In this document: positions 18,542-28,826 of the stretch, one piece after another
How positions within the stretch are numbered: position 1 is the stretch's first letter
How the letters are laid out: the number at the start of each line of letters is the position of its first letter
Source: Pinguiococcus pyrenoidosus
Taxonomy: Eukaryota > Sar > Pinguiophyceae > Pinguiochrysidales > Pinguiochrysidaceae
Direction of reading: 5' to 3'
DNA length: 30,331 bases
Assembly: GCA_019677205.1 (NCBI GenBank)
Contig: JAAMXY010000368.1
Span: 1 to 30,331, forward strand
Program-made: the position numbers and the translations under genes
Notes under the pieces: generated by a model
The model's database searches: none
What the model saw: the letters and a program-made list of their open reading frames with translations, nothing else
What the model was told of the DNA's origin: nothing

Positions 18542-19042
18542 CTACACGATCCTCCTGTTCTTGATGGCGTCCTCGCGGCCGAAGGGGATCAAGGACGGGT
18601 GATAGATCGGCAAAGGCGCCGGAGGTAGCGTGGCCTCGGGCGCCTGCTCAGCCAGCAGCCGGACCTCCTCCGGGAGGTTCCGAACGGCATCCGCCTTCAG
18701 CTTCATGCGACAGTGGATGGCCTTGTTCATCTTGTTGTGCCAGCGCACCATCTCGATGTTGTACGTGCGACCGATGGCGTGGTGCTCCGCGCGCTCTTCT
18801 TCGCTGTACTTCACCTTCTTCCGCGGCGGAGCGTTCAGCACCTTCTCCGCCATCTTGTCGAAGCTACTTTGCGCGTCTTGCATGCCACTCTGCGCCAGCA
18901 GCTGCGCCTCGCGACCGATGGACTTGGACGCCGAAGAGCCCCTGCCCTTGTCCTGCGACTTCTTGTCGCCCTTCTTCTTTATCTTCGAGCCCAGAAGCCG
19001 ACTCCACCTCCTGGGCGCAACTCGGGCCGCGCGGCTCAGCAT
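18542..19042 (-). CDS. Small basic protein, probably mitochondrial
   Basis: Single-exon 166-aa protein. The N-terminus (MLSRAARVAPRRWSRLLGSK) is Arg/Ser-rich without acidic residues, typical of a mitochondrial presequence. The body is Lys/Arg-rich and helical (KYSEEERAEHHAIGRTYN, MVRWHNKMNKAIHCRMKLKA, NLPEEVRLLAEQ). Size, charge and presequence would fit a mitoribosomal or mitochondrial assembly protein, but I do not recognise a specific family. It shares a short divergent promoter with the carboxypeptidase gene. Confidence 0.7.
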   Translation of the reverse strand: MLSRAARVAPRRWSRLLGSKIKKKGDKKSQDKGRGSSASKSIGREAQLLAQSGMQDAQSSFDKMAEKVLNAPPRKKVKYSEEERAEHHAIGRTYNIEMVRWHNKMNKAIHCRMKLKADAVRNLPEEVRLLAEQAPEATLPPAPLPIYHPSLIPFGREDAIKNRRIV

Positions 19043-19204
19043 GGTGCGGTCAGCGTTGCGCGGCGTCGCCGCGGTTCAAAGGGTGTGGTAAGACTGTCGC
19101 GTGATTTGTGATGCGAATCGTATATAGTGGTGATCTGAATAACGATCCCATCACTAGACTTCAATATCGATAGACCAGGAGATCTTGTGACGCTTCGAAA
19201 GGTG

Positions 19205-19218
19205 TTTTGGCGCCAAAA
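19205..19218. promoter_or_regulatory. E2F-like palindrome TTTTGGCGCCAAAA
   Basis: Perfect 14-bp palindrome containing the canonical E2F site TTTGGCGC on both strands. It ends 4 nt before the carboxypeptidase ATG (19223) and lies in the 180-nt divergent promoter shared with the mitochondrial-type gene. Confidence 0.5.
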
Positions 19219-19222
19219 AGTG

Positions 19223-20893
19223 ATGCGTCGAGCGCCGCAGATTCCCGTCACGTGGGCCTGGCTGGTCCTTGGATGCTCGCTGGTGGCGAGTGGCGCCCCA
19301 GTCGGTGACGAGATCCTCTCGCTCCCCGGCGCGCCGGACGGTGCGTTGTTCATTAAGCACACTTGCGCACAGAATTCGCAGGTGTTTTACGCGATTTTTC
19401 CGCGATTTCCGGCGCGTTTAGGATGGCTTCCCGGCCGCCAGTACAGCGGCTATGTAGACGTGACGCTTCCGCGCGAGAGCACGGTGATGCACGTGCACTA
19501 TTGGCTTGTGGTTCAGGAGGCACAAGGTGCGGCGGACGAAACGGAAACGCGGAGACTTCGACGCTAAGCGCCGCCATGTTCAGGGGAGACTAGCGACAAG
19601 TCCACGCCACTGATTCTCTGGAGCAATGGGGGGCCGGGGGCCAGCAGTCTGTTCGGGCTGCTGGGCGAGTTGGGCCCACTTCTGCTGAACGATGCGTCAC
19701 TTGCGGACCTCCCGCTGGGAGCGCCGCCCAATCTGCTGTACAACCCGTACCACTGGGCCAAGCTGGGGCATCTGCTGGTGTTCGACTGGCCACCGCCCGT
19801 GGGCTTCAGCTTCTGCGGCGAGGATCCGGCCGGGGACGGCGCGTCCTGTGGAGACTGGGACGACGACCGCATGGCGAGTCTGATGTACGCCGCCCTGAAG
19901 ACGCTGTTGTCGACGAAGTTCCCGGAGATCCAGGAGAACCCGCTCTTTCTCACCGGCGAGAGCTACGCAGGGGTCTACATCCCCAGGCTGGCAAAGGCGA
20001 TCGTCGAGGCCGGGAACGACGGCTTTCCCTGGAACCTCCACGGCTTCGCGGTGGGAGACCCGTGCGCGGGCACGGAGGTGTCCTGCGGAGACAATGGCCT
20101 TGGACCCTGGTGGGACCTCATCTTCCTGTACGGTCACGGCCAGTTCAGCAACAAGCTCTTCGACAAGATCTTGGGCAGCTGCGGTATGCCGTATCTCAAG
20201 TATCGCTCCCCCGCCGTCGATCCGCCCGCCTGCTCCGAGGCGCTGGGACAGGTGAAAGACGAGGTGGGCGGCTACTACGTCTACCACTTGTACGACGACT
20301 GCATCTATGAGGACGACCTCACGCAGGCGGTTGAAGGCCGTGTGGGGGCCTATCCTGCGCAGGGAGCTCTCAACGACTACTCGTGCGGCACGGGGCCTGT
20401 GCAGGAGCAGTGGCTTGCACGCAAGGATGTCCGGGAAGCGATTCGAGTGCCCGTCGAAGCACGCTTCGTCTCTGGCGATGGCACGGGCGTGCCGTATCGA
20501 CTGACCGAGCGCAACCTGATGCCGTTTTACGAAAGTCTCGCCGTTTCTCCGGTGCGCGTGTTGGTGTACAACGGAGACGCCGACGCCTCCATCAACTCGT
20601 TTGTGACCCAGAACTGGACGGCCGCGTTGGGCTTGCCTGAGACGGAGTCGTGGAGACCCTGGACGCTTGATGGTTGCCTCCGAATGGGAGGCTACGTCAC
20701 GAGGTACAAGGGCGACATCGACTACCTTACTATCCGGGGCGCGGGGCACATGGTGCCGGAGTACAAGGCCGAGGCCGCCTTCGAGTTCATGCAGCGGTGG
20801 ATCCAGAACGAGAAGTACCAATCCTACAATTCGCTCTGTGGCGCCCCTGGCAGACAAGCAGACGGGAGGTCAGAGCGGGCGGAGGCAGGGTAG
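19223..20893 (+). CDS. Serine carboxypeptidase (peptidase family S10)
   Basis: Exons 19223-19340, 19422-19526 and 19584-20893 are joined by 81-nt and 57-nt phase-1 introns, giving 510 aa. Splicing restores family motifs: LPGAPDGWLPGRQYSGYVDV and STPLILWSNGGPGASSLFG. A signal peptide is clear (PVTWAWLVLGCSLVASGAP). S10 catalytic triad: Ser in GESYAG (about S201), Asp in YNGDADASIN (about D408), His in GAGHMVPEY (about H463); the NGGPG oxyanion-hole motif is intact. It should remove C-terminal residues from peptides at acid pH in the vacuole/lysosome or outside the cell. The ATG at 19223 is chosen because the signal peptide follows directly; an upstream in-frame non-ATG extension is unlikely. 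The charged C-terminal tail (QADGRSERAEAG) is not conserved in the family. Confidence 0.95.
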
Positions 20894-21161
20894 ACCACTC
20901 GGTCACTAGAGCAAGAATGTCCGTCCACGTCCGAAGCAGTTTGATACCCGACAGGGTGTTCCGCAGGGAGGGTCCCTTCCGCGCACATGGCACAAGGCAA
21001 ACTCGGTTGCTTAATTGCTCGTTCTGGCCTGGCTCTCTTGTATGCACATGCGCCACACTCCAGGTCAAGAGCGCGGGTAGAGCTGGCGATCCTATTGAGT
21101 TGCTCTGACTAGCATACGGGACTTGAGTCCTCAGTTCAAAAAAAAGAAGGTGCTCAGTACT
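20894..21161. other. 3' intergenic region between convergent genes
   Basis: About 268 nt between two stops. No gene or clear repeat seen. Confidence 0.5.
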
Positions 21162-22957
21162 CTACGACCCGGTGTTGGTGCTCTTTGTGCTGGACCAGGA
21201 CTCGAGCTCCTTGGAAATGGAGCTCACTTCTGCGTCGATGGCATCCTTGTGGATCTCGCCGTCTTCCTCTTGTGCACCTTGAGCTCCCACGGATTTCTCC
21301 GCTGTGACGCCCGTGCCTTGCTTGACCTCAGATGCCCCCCCTTTCCCCGACGCGGCGCTGTCAACCTCGATGTCGGGACTTGCGACTGCGGCAGCCTCCG
21401 CTTCCTGCTGCTCGGCCTCCTCGAGGAGTGCTTGCTGTCGCGCGGCTTCGGCTTCCCGTTCTGCCTTCTCCGCCTCCCTGATCGCCGTTTCGAGAGCGGC
21501 GGCCTTCAGCGCCTCTAACTTGTCTCGCTTCTCCTTGGTCTTCTCCGCCTCCAGCAAGAGCGCATTCTCCACGCGCTCGCGCCTCTCGTCGTAGCGGGTC
21601 TTGGCCTTGCGTAGACCGTTCACCAGCCGGAAAGGTCCTGTTACGGCCGTCGTCAAGACCATGAGCCCTGCCTTCGCCCCCAGCCCCGCGACCTTCAGGG
21701 CGATCGTTCGGGGCTGCCGCGCGATCTCAGCTTCGCGAGCCTTCTGCGCCGCCAGGCGCAGCTGCTCTCTCTTGCTCGGCGGCGCCCAGGCCTCCGGAAG
21801 CGGGAAGTACTCGGGCTCCGCGGGCGTCTTCCCAAGCGCGCCGTCAATGAGGTACTTCGTCTGGACCGCCACGTTGCCCGTGCGAACCACATTGCAGCGA
21901 ATGCCGTCGACGAAACGCACCGGCCCGTAGACGACGTCGTCCGCCGTCAGGGCGAGGCTCGTCTTCGTGTCTTCCAGCGTCGCTTTCGAGCTCTCCAGCT
22001 GTTTCTGCAGCTGCTCGGGAAGCGTCTGGATGTTCTGCACCGTGGTCTGCACGGACAGCACCGTGCTGTTCACCGTCTGGACCGTCGTCTCTATCGTGGT
22101 CTCCACCGTGGTCTGGACGGTCTTCGGAAAGTTCACGATGCTATCCACCGTCTCGGCGAGCTACCCAGGCAACGCAAGCGAGGGACAGAGAGAACGCAAG
22201 AGACTTAGCTGATCCCTTTGTTCATCCTTTGCGGCCATTGTGCGTCGGGAAAGTGCAAGTACCTGCAGCTTCGTCCTCTCGCGGGCCTGCTCCCGCTCCG
22301 CGGCCTCGCGTTCTGCCTCCCGTTGCTGCGCGAGCTTCAGCTGCTCCTTCCTCTGCTTCTCCGTCTCGATGGCCTCCAGCTCTTCCTTGACGATGTCCGG
22401 CAGCTCCGCCACGGTGTATGCGGTATCTTTCAGCACGCCCAGGGCCTTGAAGGTCACGGACACCGGCTTCAAGGTGCTGTCCCGAATCGGCTTCGTCCTC
22501 CGCCAGATCTGACCAGGCAGCTTCCCTTCCACGTTGACCACCTGGGGCTCAGTGGGGTCCACGGTGTCGAAGGACACCGCCCCTTGCAGCAGCGACCGGG
22601 GGCGGCCGCCTCCTGCATCCGCACAAAAGATGCGGCGTAAGCACGTGGTTGTCCTATGGTCCACCTCTCGACGCCCCTCCCTCTCTTTCGAGGGCTCTTC
22701 GTGGCGTCACGCACTACTGGGGTACTTCAGGATGCGGAAGCGACCGACACGCCAGGCTGCTCACCTGTAGTTTGGCCGTCGGAGGGAGAGGCGTCCACGT
22801 CGTCGAATCCGATGCGCTCAGAAAGCACCGTTGCCGGCCTCTGGTACGGCCCCAGCAGCGTCCCTCGCGTGCTCGTCGGCGGAGAGGAGACCAGAGACGC
22901 CGCGAGCGGCACAAAGCACAGGGAAACGGCCACTTGAACGACGTGTCTGTGGCGCAT
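21162..22957 (-). CDS. Coiled-coil protein with signal peptide, possibly plastid-targeted
   Basis: Exons 22957-22765, 22612-22263 and 22160-21162 are joined by introns of 152 nt (GTGAGC...ATGCAG) and 102 nt (GTACTT...GGTAG), giving 513 aa. The N-terminus (HVVQVAVSLCFVPLAASLVS) is a signal peptide, then a Ser/Thr/Pro-rich stretch that could be a transit peptide of the two-part kind used for complex plastids (inference). Next is a coiled coil rich in Glu/Gln/Arg/Ala (KEELEAIETEKQRKEQLKLA), a Thr/Val-rich amphipathic repeat (KTVQTTVETTIETTVQTVN), a central region (VVYGPVRFVDGIRCNVVR), a short hydrophobic patch (KVAGLGAKAGLMVLTTAVTG), a second coiled coil and an acidic tail. Exon phases agree. 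No enzyme motif; family not recognised. A structural or membrane-tethering role is possible. Confidence 0.75.
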
Positions 22958-23521
22958 GGTCTTTGTCGTGGGTGGTGCGCAAGCGGAGAGGGCCCCAAAC
23001 GAGCGGGCGCACGTCGTGCTCCTCGTGAGACTCGGGGTTCCGGAGCGGTGTACTTCAGCGCAACAAGTGCTGCGGCATCCGAGTCGGAGAGATCCAGCCG
23101 CTGCGCTGAGTTGTTATCCAAGTCGGCGAAGAAATGCGCGGGAAATGCAAAGACGTCATCTCGCGGGGATTGGCTGGCACGGGGCCTTCAATCGGTGGTG
23201 GCAAACAGGACTCTATTGATTTCACTTTTATGTATCCAGGATTGTTGGGAAATGCTATGGGCGTACACCAGGCGACTTTCAAGTTTGAGACGATTCTTTT
23301 GAAAAACCAACTGCTGAAACGGCTGTAACATAATTGAAAAATTAATAATCAGATGAAGATCAATATTTATACCAAATGTTGTCTTCTGATATTATTCAAA
23401 ATATCAAAAGATCCAAAATCCAAATCAAACCGTAGAAGTACAGTAATGGCAAACAAAAGGGGCCACAGCGGCGCATGGCCTTTTGTGACCTGCGCCGCCC
23501 GCGGTGCTGACTTTGGACGAC
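22958..23521. promoter_or_regulatory. Divergent region between coiled-coil gene and methyltransferase gene, with AT-rich island
   Basis: About 560 nt without a supported gene. The left part is GC-rich like its surroundings; 23210-23450 is sharply AT-rich. An imperfect inverted repeat (ACAAAAGG...CC / GGCCTTTTGT, 23453-23464 and 23477-23486) lies 36 nt before the methyltransferase ATG. I see no tRNA or snRNA here. Confidence 0.5.
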
Positions 23522-24146
23522 ATGAACGCTGTGTTACAGCAGCTGAAGGACGAGGCGGGCACTTCTCACCTCTTGGCACCCTACGTGCACTGTCCTACGC
23601 AAGTGTTGGACGCTTTTGTAGACTTTTTGCAGCTCACGCCGGATGTATCTGTCGTGGAGATTGGCTTCGGCGACGCGCGTATCATGAGACACATCGTAGA
23701 GGTACCGCCTACCACCCCAGAGTCCAAAGCATCGAAGAAAACGTGGTAAAAGCCGCTTCGACGTGCATGTGTTGCATGAACAGACGACAGATGTGAGTGT
23801 TACCGGCTTTGAGGTGGATCCAGAAGCGCTGGAAGACGCTCACAGGCAGCGTGAGGACATGGAGGAGGCTTTCAAGGACAAGCTGCGACTGTATGGCAAA
23901 GACGCAATGCAAGCGGAGCCGGACGAGTGCGACTGGGCTGCAGTGGACGTGTGCTACGCCTACCTGACGAAGGCTGGATTGCGTCAAGTGTTCCCTCAGC
24001 TGCAGGAGCGAATGCGGCCGGGCGCGGCGTTCTATTGCATCCAATTCAGCGTCGACGGTGCGGACGCTGTTGAAGAGGGAGGCTTCGACTTTGTCGATGA
24101 CAAAGGGGAGGACCAGCACTTCACGTTCTACAAGTACGCGATCTGA
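23522..24146 (+). CDS. SAM-dependent methyltransferase-like protein
   Basis: Exons 23522-23701 and 23784-24146 are joined by an 82-nt phase-0 intron (GTACCG...AACAG), giving 180 aa. Splicing joins IMRHIVE to TTDVSVTGFEVD, which completes a class I Rossmann methyltransferase: motif I VVEIGFGDARI (about 44-54), motif II acidic residue in GFEVDPEAL, motif IV-like AVDVCYAYLTKAGL, then LQERMRPGAAFYC. The layout (short protein, acidic N-terminus, YLT after motif IV) resembles FAM173/ATPSCKMT-type protein lysine methyltransferases, but that family lacks no features I could exclude here, so the substrate is open. No targeting signal is obvious. The ATG at 23522 follows a GC-rich leader after the AT-rich island. 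Confidence 0.82.
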
Positions 24147-24380
24147 AGAAGCATGCCCAATTCTTAGAGGAGTGTAAGTGTTTGTACCGTGTCATCAGCC
24201 ACCGATCTCTAATCCTTGAGCCACCAAGCGCCCATGCGATCCACGCTGCGATGGCGATTGGGGTCACGATGACGATTGGAGCCACGATGACGATTGGAGC
24301 CATGGGCGGAGAACCAATGCTTTCTGTGCGACCAGAGACTGCGACGACGAAAGCGAGGGCATCCCGAGGCGTTTCCTCTC
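24147..24380. other. 3' intergenic region between convergent genes
   Basis: About 234 nt between two stops, holding a three-copy 18-bp tandem repeat (24247-24300). Confidence 0.6.
24247..24300. repeat. Three-copy 18-bp tandem repeat
   Basis: Unit cacgatgacgattggagc, identical at 24265-24282 and 24283-24300, with a degenerate copy at 24247-24264. Located in the 3' gap between convergent genes. Confidence 0.95.
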
Positions 24381-27133
24381 TCACGACGTCTTGGCGGCCA
24401 GCTTGTCGTAGAGCGACGATCCCGGCGCCTGGTCCTCCTTCGTCTTCCCTTCCTGGCCCTCCTTGGCCGCCTGCTCGAGCAGGCGCCGTCGCTTGCGGTC
24501 GGCCTTTCTCCTCTGGTATTCTTTCCTCATCTTCCTTCCGTCCGTCTGGTTTTGCTTTTCCCTGTCGGGGAAGAGATTAGTACGGCCCTCGCCATCAACG
24601 CGCCTACGTCTTCCGCGGCCAACATGGAAAGGGCAGACGAATCCGGCGCACCTGAGCATCTGCTGCTTCTTCTTGGCCTGATACTCGTCATACTCATGTT
24701 GGCAGTAGCTGCACAGAACCTCTTCGCGCCTGCTGCAAAACTCTCGCGTGCGCCTATTGTCACCGTCCGCGTCTACGTGATCCGCGTTGGCCGCGCGGTG
24801 TGGAGCGGATTCGTCGAGCACGCTGGGAGACGGAGGGCGCTGCACGCCCACATTCATGGAGCTCTTGCACCAGGCCGGCGTCGACCGCCAATTCAGAGCG
24901 ACTTCGTTCAGCATCATCTGCATGTAGTCCAGCGCGCCATCTCTGCTGCAGAAGCGTTCCCATAGCAGCTTTGCATTCCGGGCGATCGATCGGCATTGAT
25001 CGTCGTTGTTGCGGCACCACTCGATTTTCTCGGCCAGGTCGCTGAGGTCCTCCTTCACGGGGACGTGATCGTAGTACGGCCGAAGCAGAGGGAAGTACCA
25101 CATCTGGTCCGCCACACACCGGCTGTCCACTTTGATGATGACGCTTCCAAGGCGCATCATGAAGGCATAACGACACGCAGCGCAGTGACCCTCGATGTAG
25201 ACGAGGTACTTGAACTTGGACTGATCGTAGATCGGAGTAAAGTTCTCCTTGCCCGCGTTGATGCCCTGCTCCCGCAGCTGCCGCGGACGGAGGAAGGTCA
25301 TGGGCCGACTGTGTATCTTCTTGTCTCTTCCATTCCAAGCAGTAAGAGCCGCGTCCAGGTACGGATACACGATGGTGTCGTCCGGGAAGGCAGGGTTGGC
25401 GATCTTCTTGGATCCGTACCAATTCCCTCCTTTGACAGGATCCGCCTTCCACTGGGCGCTCAGCAGCGACGCCTTGATGCGCTGGTTCGTCTCCGGGGTC
25501 ACGCCTCCTCCCGAGGCCGATCCTCGAAAGAACGCGACATTGATCTTGTCCTTCCATTCGCAATCGAACTTCTGCAGGTTCGCCGAAGTGAAGAGGTCTC
25601 GGGGTCCTCCGTCCAGCACGACGTCGCCGCTCTCGTCGACGGTATGCTTGAAGCTATTCACATACACCTTGCCCGTGGCCGCTTCCCAGTCTTCGCTCGG
25701 CAGAATCGGCAGGTCGGCGAACCTGGGGCTGCAGTAGAAGCTCAGAATGGGTGCGTAGGAGCTGTACTTGTGCTCGGGATCGAGCTCCACATCGTCGCCT
25801 GGCACCCGGTCGTCGCCATCGAAGATGAAGCCGTAGGGCTCGACCGGATCGCCCGTCGTCTCGTTGAACTTTAGATGCGGGTAGTCCCTCTTGTTCACGA
25901 AGAACTCGACGTCTGGTATCTTTCGATTCGCGCAGAGCGTCTCCAGCATATCCTTGATCGGCGTGAGAAATTGGTCGCCCCAATGGCCCGGACTCGGCAC
26001 GTTGCAGATGATGTTCCCGTTCGCCCACCACTTGTTCACGTCCCGAATGAACGCGGCCTCGTTGTCCGCCTCGAACGGATAGTAGTCGGTCTTCTCGCTG
26101 CGGTAGGCCTCCAGGTCGCCGCCTTCGATTCGCAGGTGGCCCTGCCAGGCGCGCATGAGTTCGTGGTCGCTGTAGCTGCTTTCAGCAAAGAAGCAGCAGA
26201 GAGGACGAGGAGGAGGAGAACAGGAAGAAAAGGAGGAAGAAGGGGGAGAAGAGGACGAAGGGGGAGAAGAGGAAGAAGGGGGAGAAGAGGACGAAGAGGA
26301 CGAAGAGGACGAAGAGGAATGGTGGAAGAAGAGGACGAAGAGACAACAGGGGAAGAAGAAGGAGAAACAGAAGGAAGACACGCTTGACGAACCTTCCACT
26401 TGTTCTGATACTGCGTGTTCACGAACGGGGCGAAGATGCGCAGCTTATTGCCGCGAATCATGACATAGATGCCACATCGCATGTGGAAGAAGAGGTACTT
26501 GAGCGTGTTGAACACGCTCTCGTCGGTGATCTCCCGGTGGAAAGGCAGGTCCAAGCGCGCTCGCAGGCTCCGTCGCACCCGCTGCACATCCAGACCTTGC
26601 CCGTCGTGCACCAGCTCGCCCTCGTCGCCTTCCAAAGGCGCCTCTCGAAGGTAGCGATTGTGGCGCAGGCCCAAAAACACGTGCCTGCGATTGACGTCTC
26701 CGCGAGAGCCCTCGAGTTCACCGGAGAACTTGTGCTCGTCTCCGGGAGCCTCTTGCGGGGCTTCCTTGGGCGGGCGCGGTGGCCAGAACGTGTAATCGCC
26801 GTCCAAAACCTGGGAATTCCGCCGCCGCTTAAGAGATCTTTGGTCCGCTGTGTTTTGCGCCGCCGATTGCGTGAAGCGCTTGCGATACTCGAAGATCTTG
26901 GGCACCAAGTTGGCCTGCAGCTGCTCCCAGGTGAACATCATGCTGAAGACGTGCGTGAGCTTCGGGTCGTATGGGTTGGATCCGCGGCGGCAGTGGCGCT
27001 TGATGAACGCGATGGCCTCCGCCTTGGACTCGAACTTTGGCACGCTGCTTTGGAACGCCTCCTTAAACGGCAAGCACGCCTCCCGCCACTCCGCAGACTC
27101 TTCACTCCAGTCATAGATACCCCGCCAGCTCAT
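24381..27133 (-). CDS. GT90 (CAP10/KTELC-like) glycosyltransferase
   Basis: Family GT90 enzymes transfer glucose or xylose to protein or glycan acceptors in the ER/Golgi. Exon 1 starts at 27133 (MSWRGIYDWSEESAEW) and runs to about 26390, ending near IFAPFVNTQYQNKWK. A roughly 200-nt intron holds a long pyrimidine tract (coding strand); its exact ends are unsure, with the acceptor near 26180. Exon 2 runs to 24652, and a stop-free 90-nt intron (24562-24651, GTGCGC, CTAAT branch, CGACAG) precedes the last exon. GT90 core: NVAFFRGSASGGG, NQRIKASLL, KYLVYIEGHCAACRYAFMMR, VPVKEDLSDLAEKIEWCRNN. The C-terminus is an unusual basic helical tail (YQRRKADRKRRRLLEQAAKE). No clear N-terminal signal is seen in this model; an ATG at 27208 would add 25 residues without one. 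Total about 860 aa, longer than typical POGLUT enzymes. Confidence 0.85.
26205..26375. repeat. Purine-rich GAAGAGGAC/GGGGGAGAA repeat tract (pyrimidine tract on coding strand)
   Basis: About 170 nt almost entirely A/G on the plus strand, with repeated gaagaggac and aagggggagaagag units. It lies in the intron of the GT90 gene, where the transcribed RNA would be a very long polypyrimidine tract before the 3' splice site. Read as protein it gives artificial Ser/Pro or Glu runs. Confidence 0.85.
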
Positions 27134-28078
27134 CGTGGCGCTTTTGGGGTGGGGGTTGGGAGGCTTTTGAACAAAGAAATGGCGCGAAAAGTGCGGCGGC
27201 GCCTCCACTCGAAACTCCAGTTGGATCCATCCAAAGTCGATAGAGAAGAGTCAGTAGCGATAGCGATAGCGAGCACTGCATTGTGTCTTATTATACTTAT
27301 CGATAGAGAGTGCCCACCACAGATAGTATCAGCTGATGGGGTGTGGACGTTTTGGCACAGATTCCCGGCGCTTGCGTACGCACGCGTTGCACATTGGAAA
27401 AGAAAGAGAGAGAGGTCGAGCAAAGTGTCGACAAAGTTTCCGTATCGTTGCCCCTGATTGGATGTGAGGTCGCCGCTGGTGGAAGGAATGTGGAGCACTC
27501 CAGATTCGCCCTTCTTGATTCCTTCCACAGCAGAACCACACATCACGGCGAACCAAAGTTGGAACAGCCTTCGCTCGTCGCACTCTTCTCTAGTTTGTGA
27601 ATTTTTGCTCAACACGGCTTTTGGGCAATAGCCTTGGGGCGCCCGTAAAGCGCGAACGGCCGCGCGGCGATTTTAAGGCCAAGCTTCGCATGTGTTCCTG
27701 CAGCACGCAATTGGTCCATCAAAAATTCTGATGCCAACCAATTGGCTCGTTCCTGCTCGATCCGCTAATCGCCCCCCCATTCGCGGAGAGGACCACCGCC
27801 TCGGGAGCAATTGAAGGCAAACACAGCACCACGATGCAGTGCAAACCAAAGTTCGAAATCCGCCTGTGCTTCATCGCGCCCAAGCGCACAGCCAAGGCGC
27901 TTCGCGGATCCCGCGCTTTTGGGCGAGTCAGAGGCTGCTTACAGGCGGCCGGTCTCTGGCTATTGGCTTCCTGCTGTGTCGGCAGACCGCGCAGAAGTGC
28001 TACGCACCGCCGTCAAAGTGCAACTTTGCTCCAAAGCCGCTTCCAACGCCGTCCGCCGCCTCCAATTCCGCCGTCAGC
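27134..28078. promoter_or_regulatory. Divergent intergenic region, GT90 gene / small secreted protein gene
   Basis: About 945 nt, the longest gene-free stretch. It has an E2F-like TTTCGCGCC (27189-27181, minus), GATAGC repeats near 27237-27270 (cgatagcgatagcgag) and a local AT-rich part at 27280-27310. The frame of the downstream secreted protein stays open back to 27839 but has no ATG there, so it is treated as leader sequence. No other gene is supported. Confidence 0.5.
27181..27189 (-). promoter_or_regulatory. E2F-like TTTCGCGCC motif upstream of the GT90 gene
   Basis: TTTCGCGCC on the minus strand, 47 nt before the preferred GT90 start. Same motif and similar distance as the SR140 and HD-gene sites. 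Confidence 0.4.
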
Positions 28079-28561
28079 ATGAAGCTCGGAAGCCTCTTCG
28101 CTCTTGTGATCCTCAGCACCGCTCTCCCGCGCTCCGATGGCCTCGTCTTGGACCTCGTGCGCATCACCACGGACATCCCCATGTCTCGCGAGGTGGCCGA
28201 GGAGAAGGCCAAGGCGATTCGCACCGCGCTGTTCCCCGTCCCGGCGCTCTACCGGTCCGACCAGATCGCCGTGGCCATCGTGAACTCCACGAACGACCAT
28301 AACGGGCCCGGCACGGGCGACTCGGTGATGGCAACCCACTTCGCCCACTACAACTACACGAAGGCGGAAGCCATCGACCTCGCCGACGCCATCTACACGG
28401 CCTTCAACGCTTCCGAACTCGCACCGGGCAAGTTCGGCTACCAGGTATGATCCGTTTCCCTCTTCCGAGAGGCCTCCCATCCCCGCACCTCTCTGATCCG
28501 GGTCGATTCCCTGCCCTTCCAGGCTCACTACATCAAAGGGTGGAACTTCATCTGGATCTAG
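28079..28561 (+). CDS. Small secreted protein of unknown function
   Basis: Exons 28079-28444 and 28523-28561 are joined by a 78-nt phase-0 intron (GTATGA...TTCCAG), giving 134 aa. The N-terminus (MKLGSLFALVILSTALPRSD) is a signal peptide. The mature part is soluble and mixed alpha/beta (LDLVRITTDIPMSREVAEEK, SDQIAVAIVNSTND, HFAHYNYTKAEAIDLADAIY) with possible N-glycosylation sites (NST, NYT, NAS). It ends YIKGWNFIWI. No cysteine framework or catalytic motif is recognised. The ATG at 28079 is supported by the signal peptide directly after it. Confidence 0.72.
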
Positions 28562-28826
28562 GCCAGACCACGAAGCAGCGGACCTGAGGAGGAATCGTTA
28601 GAGGTGAAATCCGCGACGGCGGATCCTAGTAAGAGAAGCTCCGTAGTTTCTCGCCAATGAGTACTGCATGACCATGGCCTCCATGCCGGGGGACACTTGT
28701 CGAACAAACCAAGCGGTGTAGACTCAAGAGTATTACATATATGTGCCAGTTTCGAAGCGCTTACCAGCTAAGCCAGTTGCATGGGAGTTTTCACCGATAA
28801 TTGTTACTTGCTCTCCCTTTGCTGGC
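28562..28826. other. 3' intergenic region between convergent genes
   Basis: About 265 nt between two stops. A minus-strand stretch near 28765-28785 resembles a tRNA A box, but no cloverleaf could be completed. Confidence 0.5.

Noticed and set aside
19697-20857. 386-codon open frame antisense to the carboxypeptidase
   Set aside because: It overlaps a gene with a complete S10 triad and shows no motifs of its own.
24996-25874. 292-codon open frame antisense to the GT90 gene
   Set aside because: The sense strand carries clear GT90 motifs; this frame has none.
11900-27600. CRISPR array, insertion sequence or phage-type system
   Set aside because: No spaced direct repeats, transposase, integrase or prokaryotic operon structure is visible; the DNA is nuclear eukaryotic.
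28595-28630. Short 18S rRNA-like string (AGAGGTGAAATCC)
   Set aside because: The similarity covers only about a dozen bases, and the flanks do not resemble rRNA.
28755-28790. Possible second tRNA or permuted half (TGGCTTAGCTGGTAAGCGC, D-arm-like, minus strand)
   Set aside because: A D stem can form, but there is no anticodon loop with T33, and no matching T arm or acceptor partner lies on either side.
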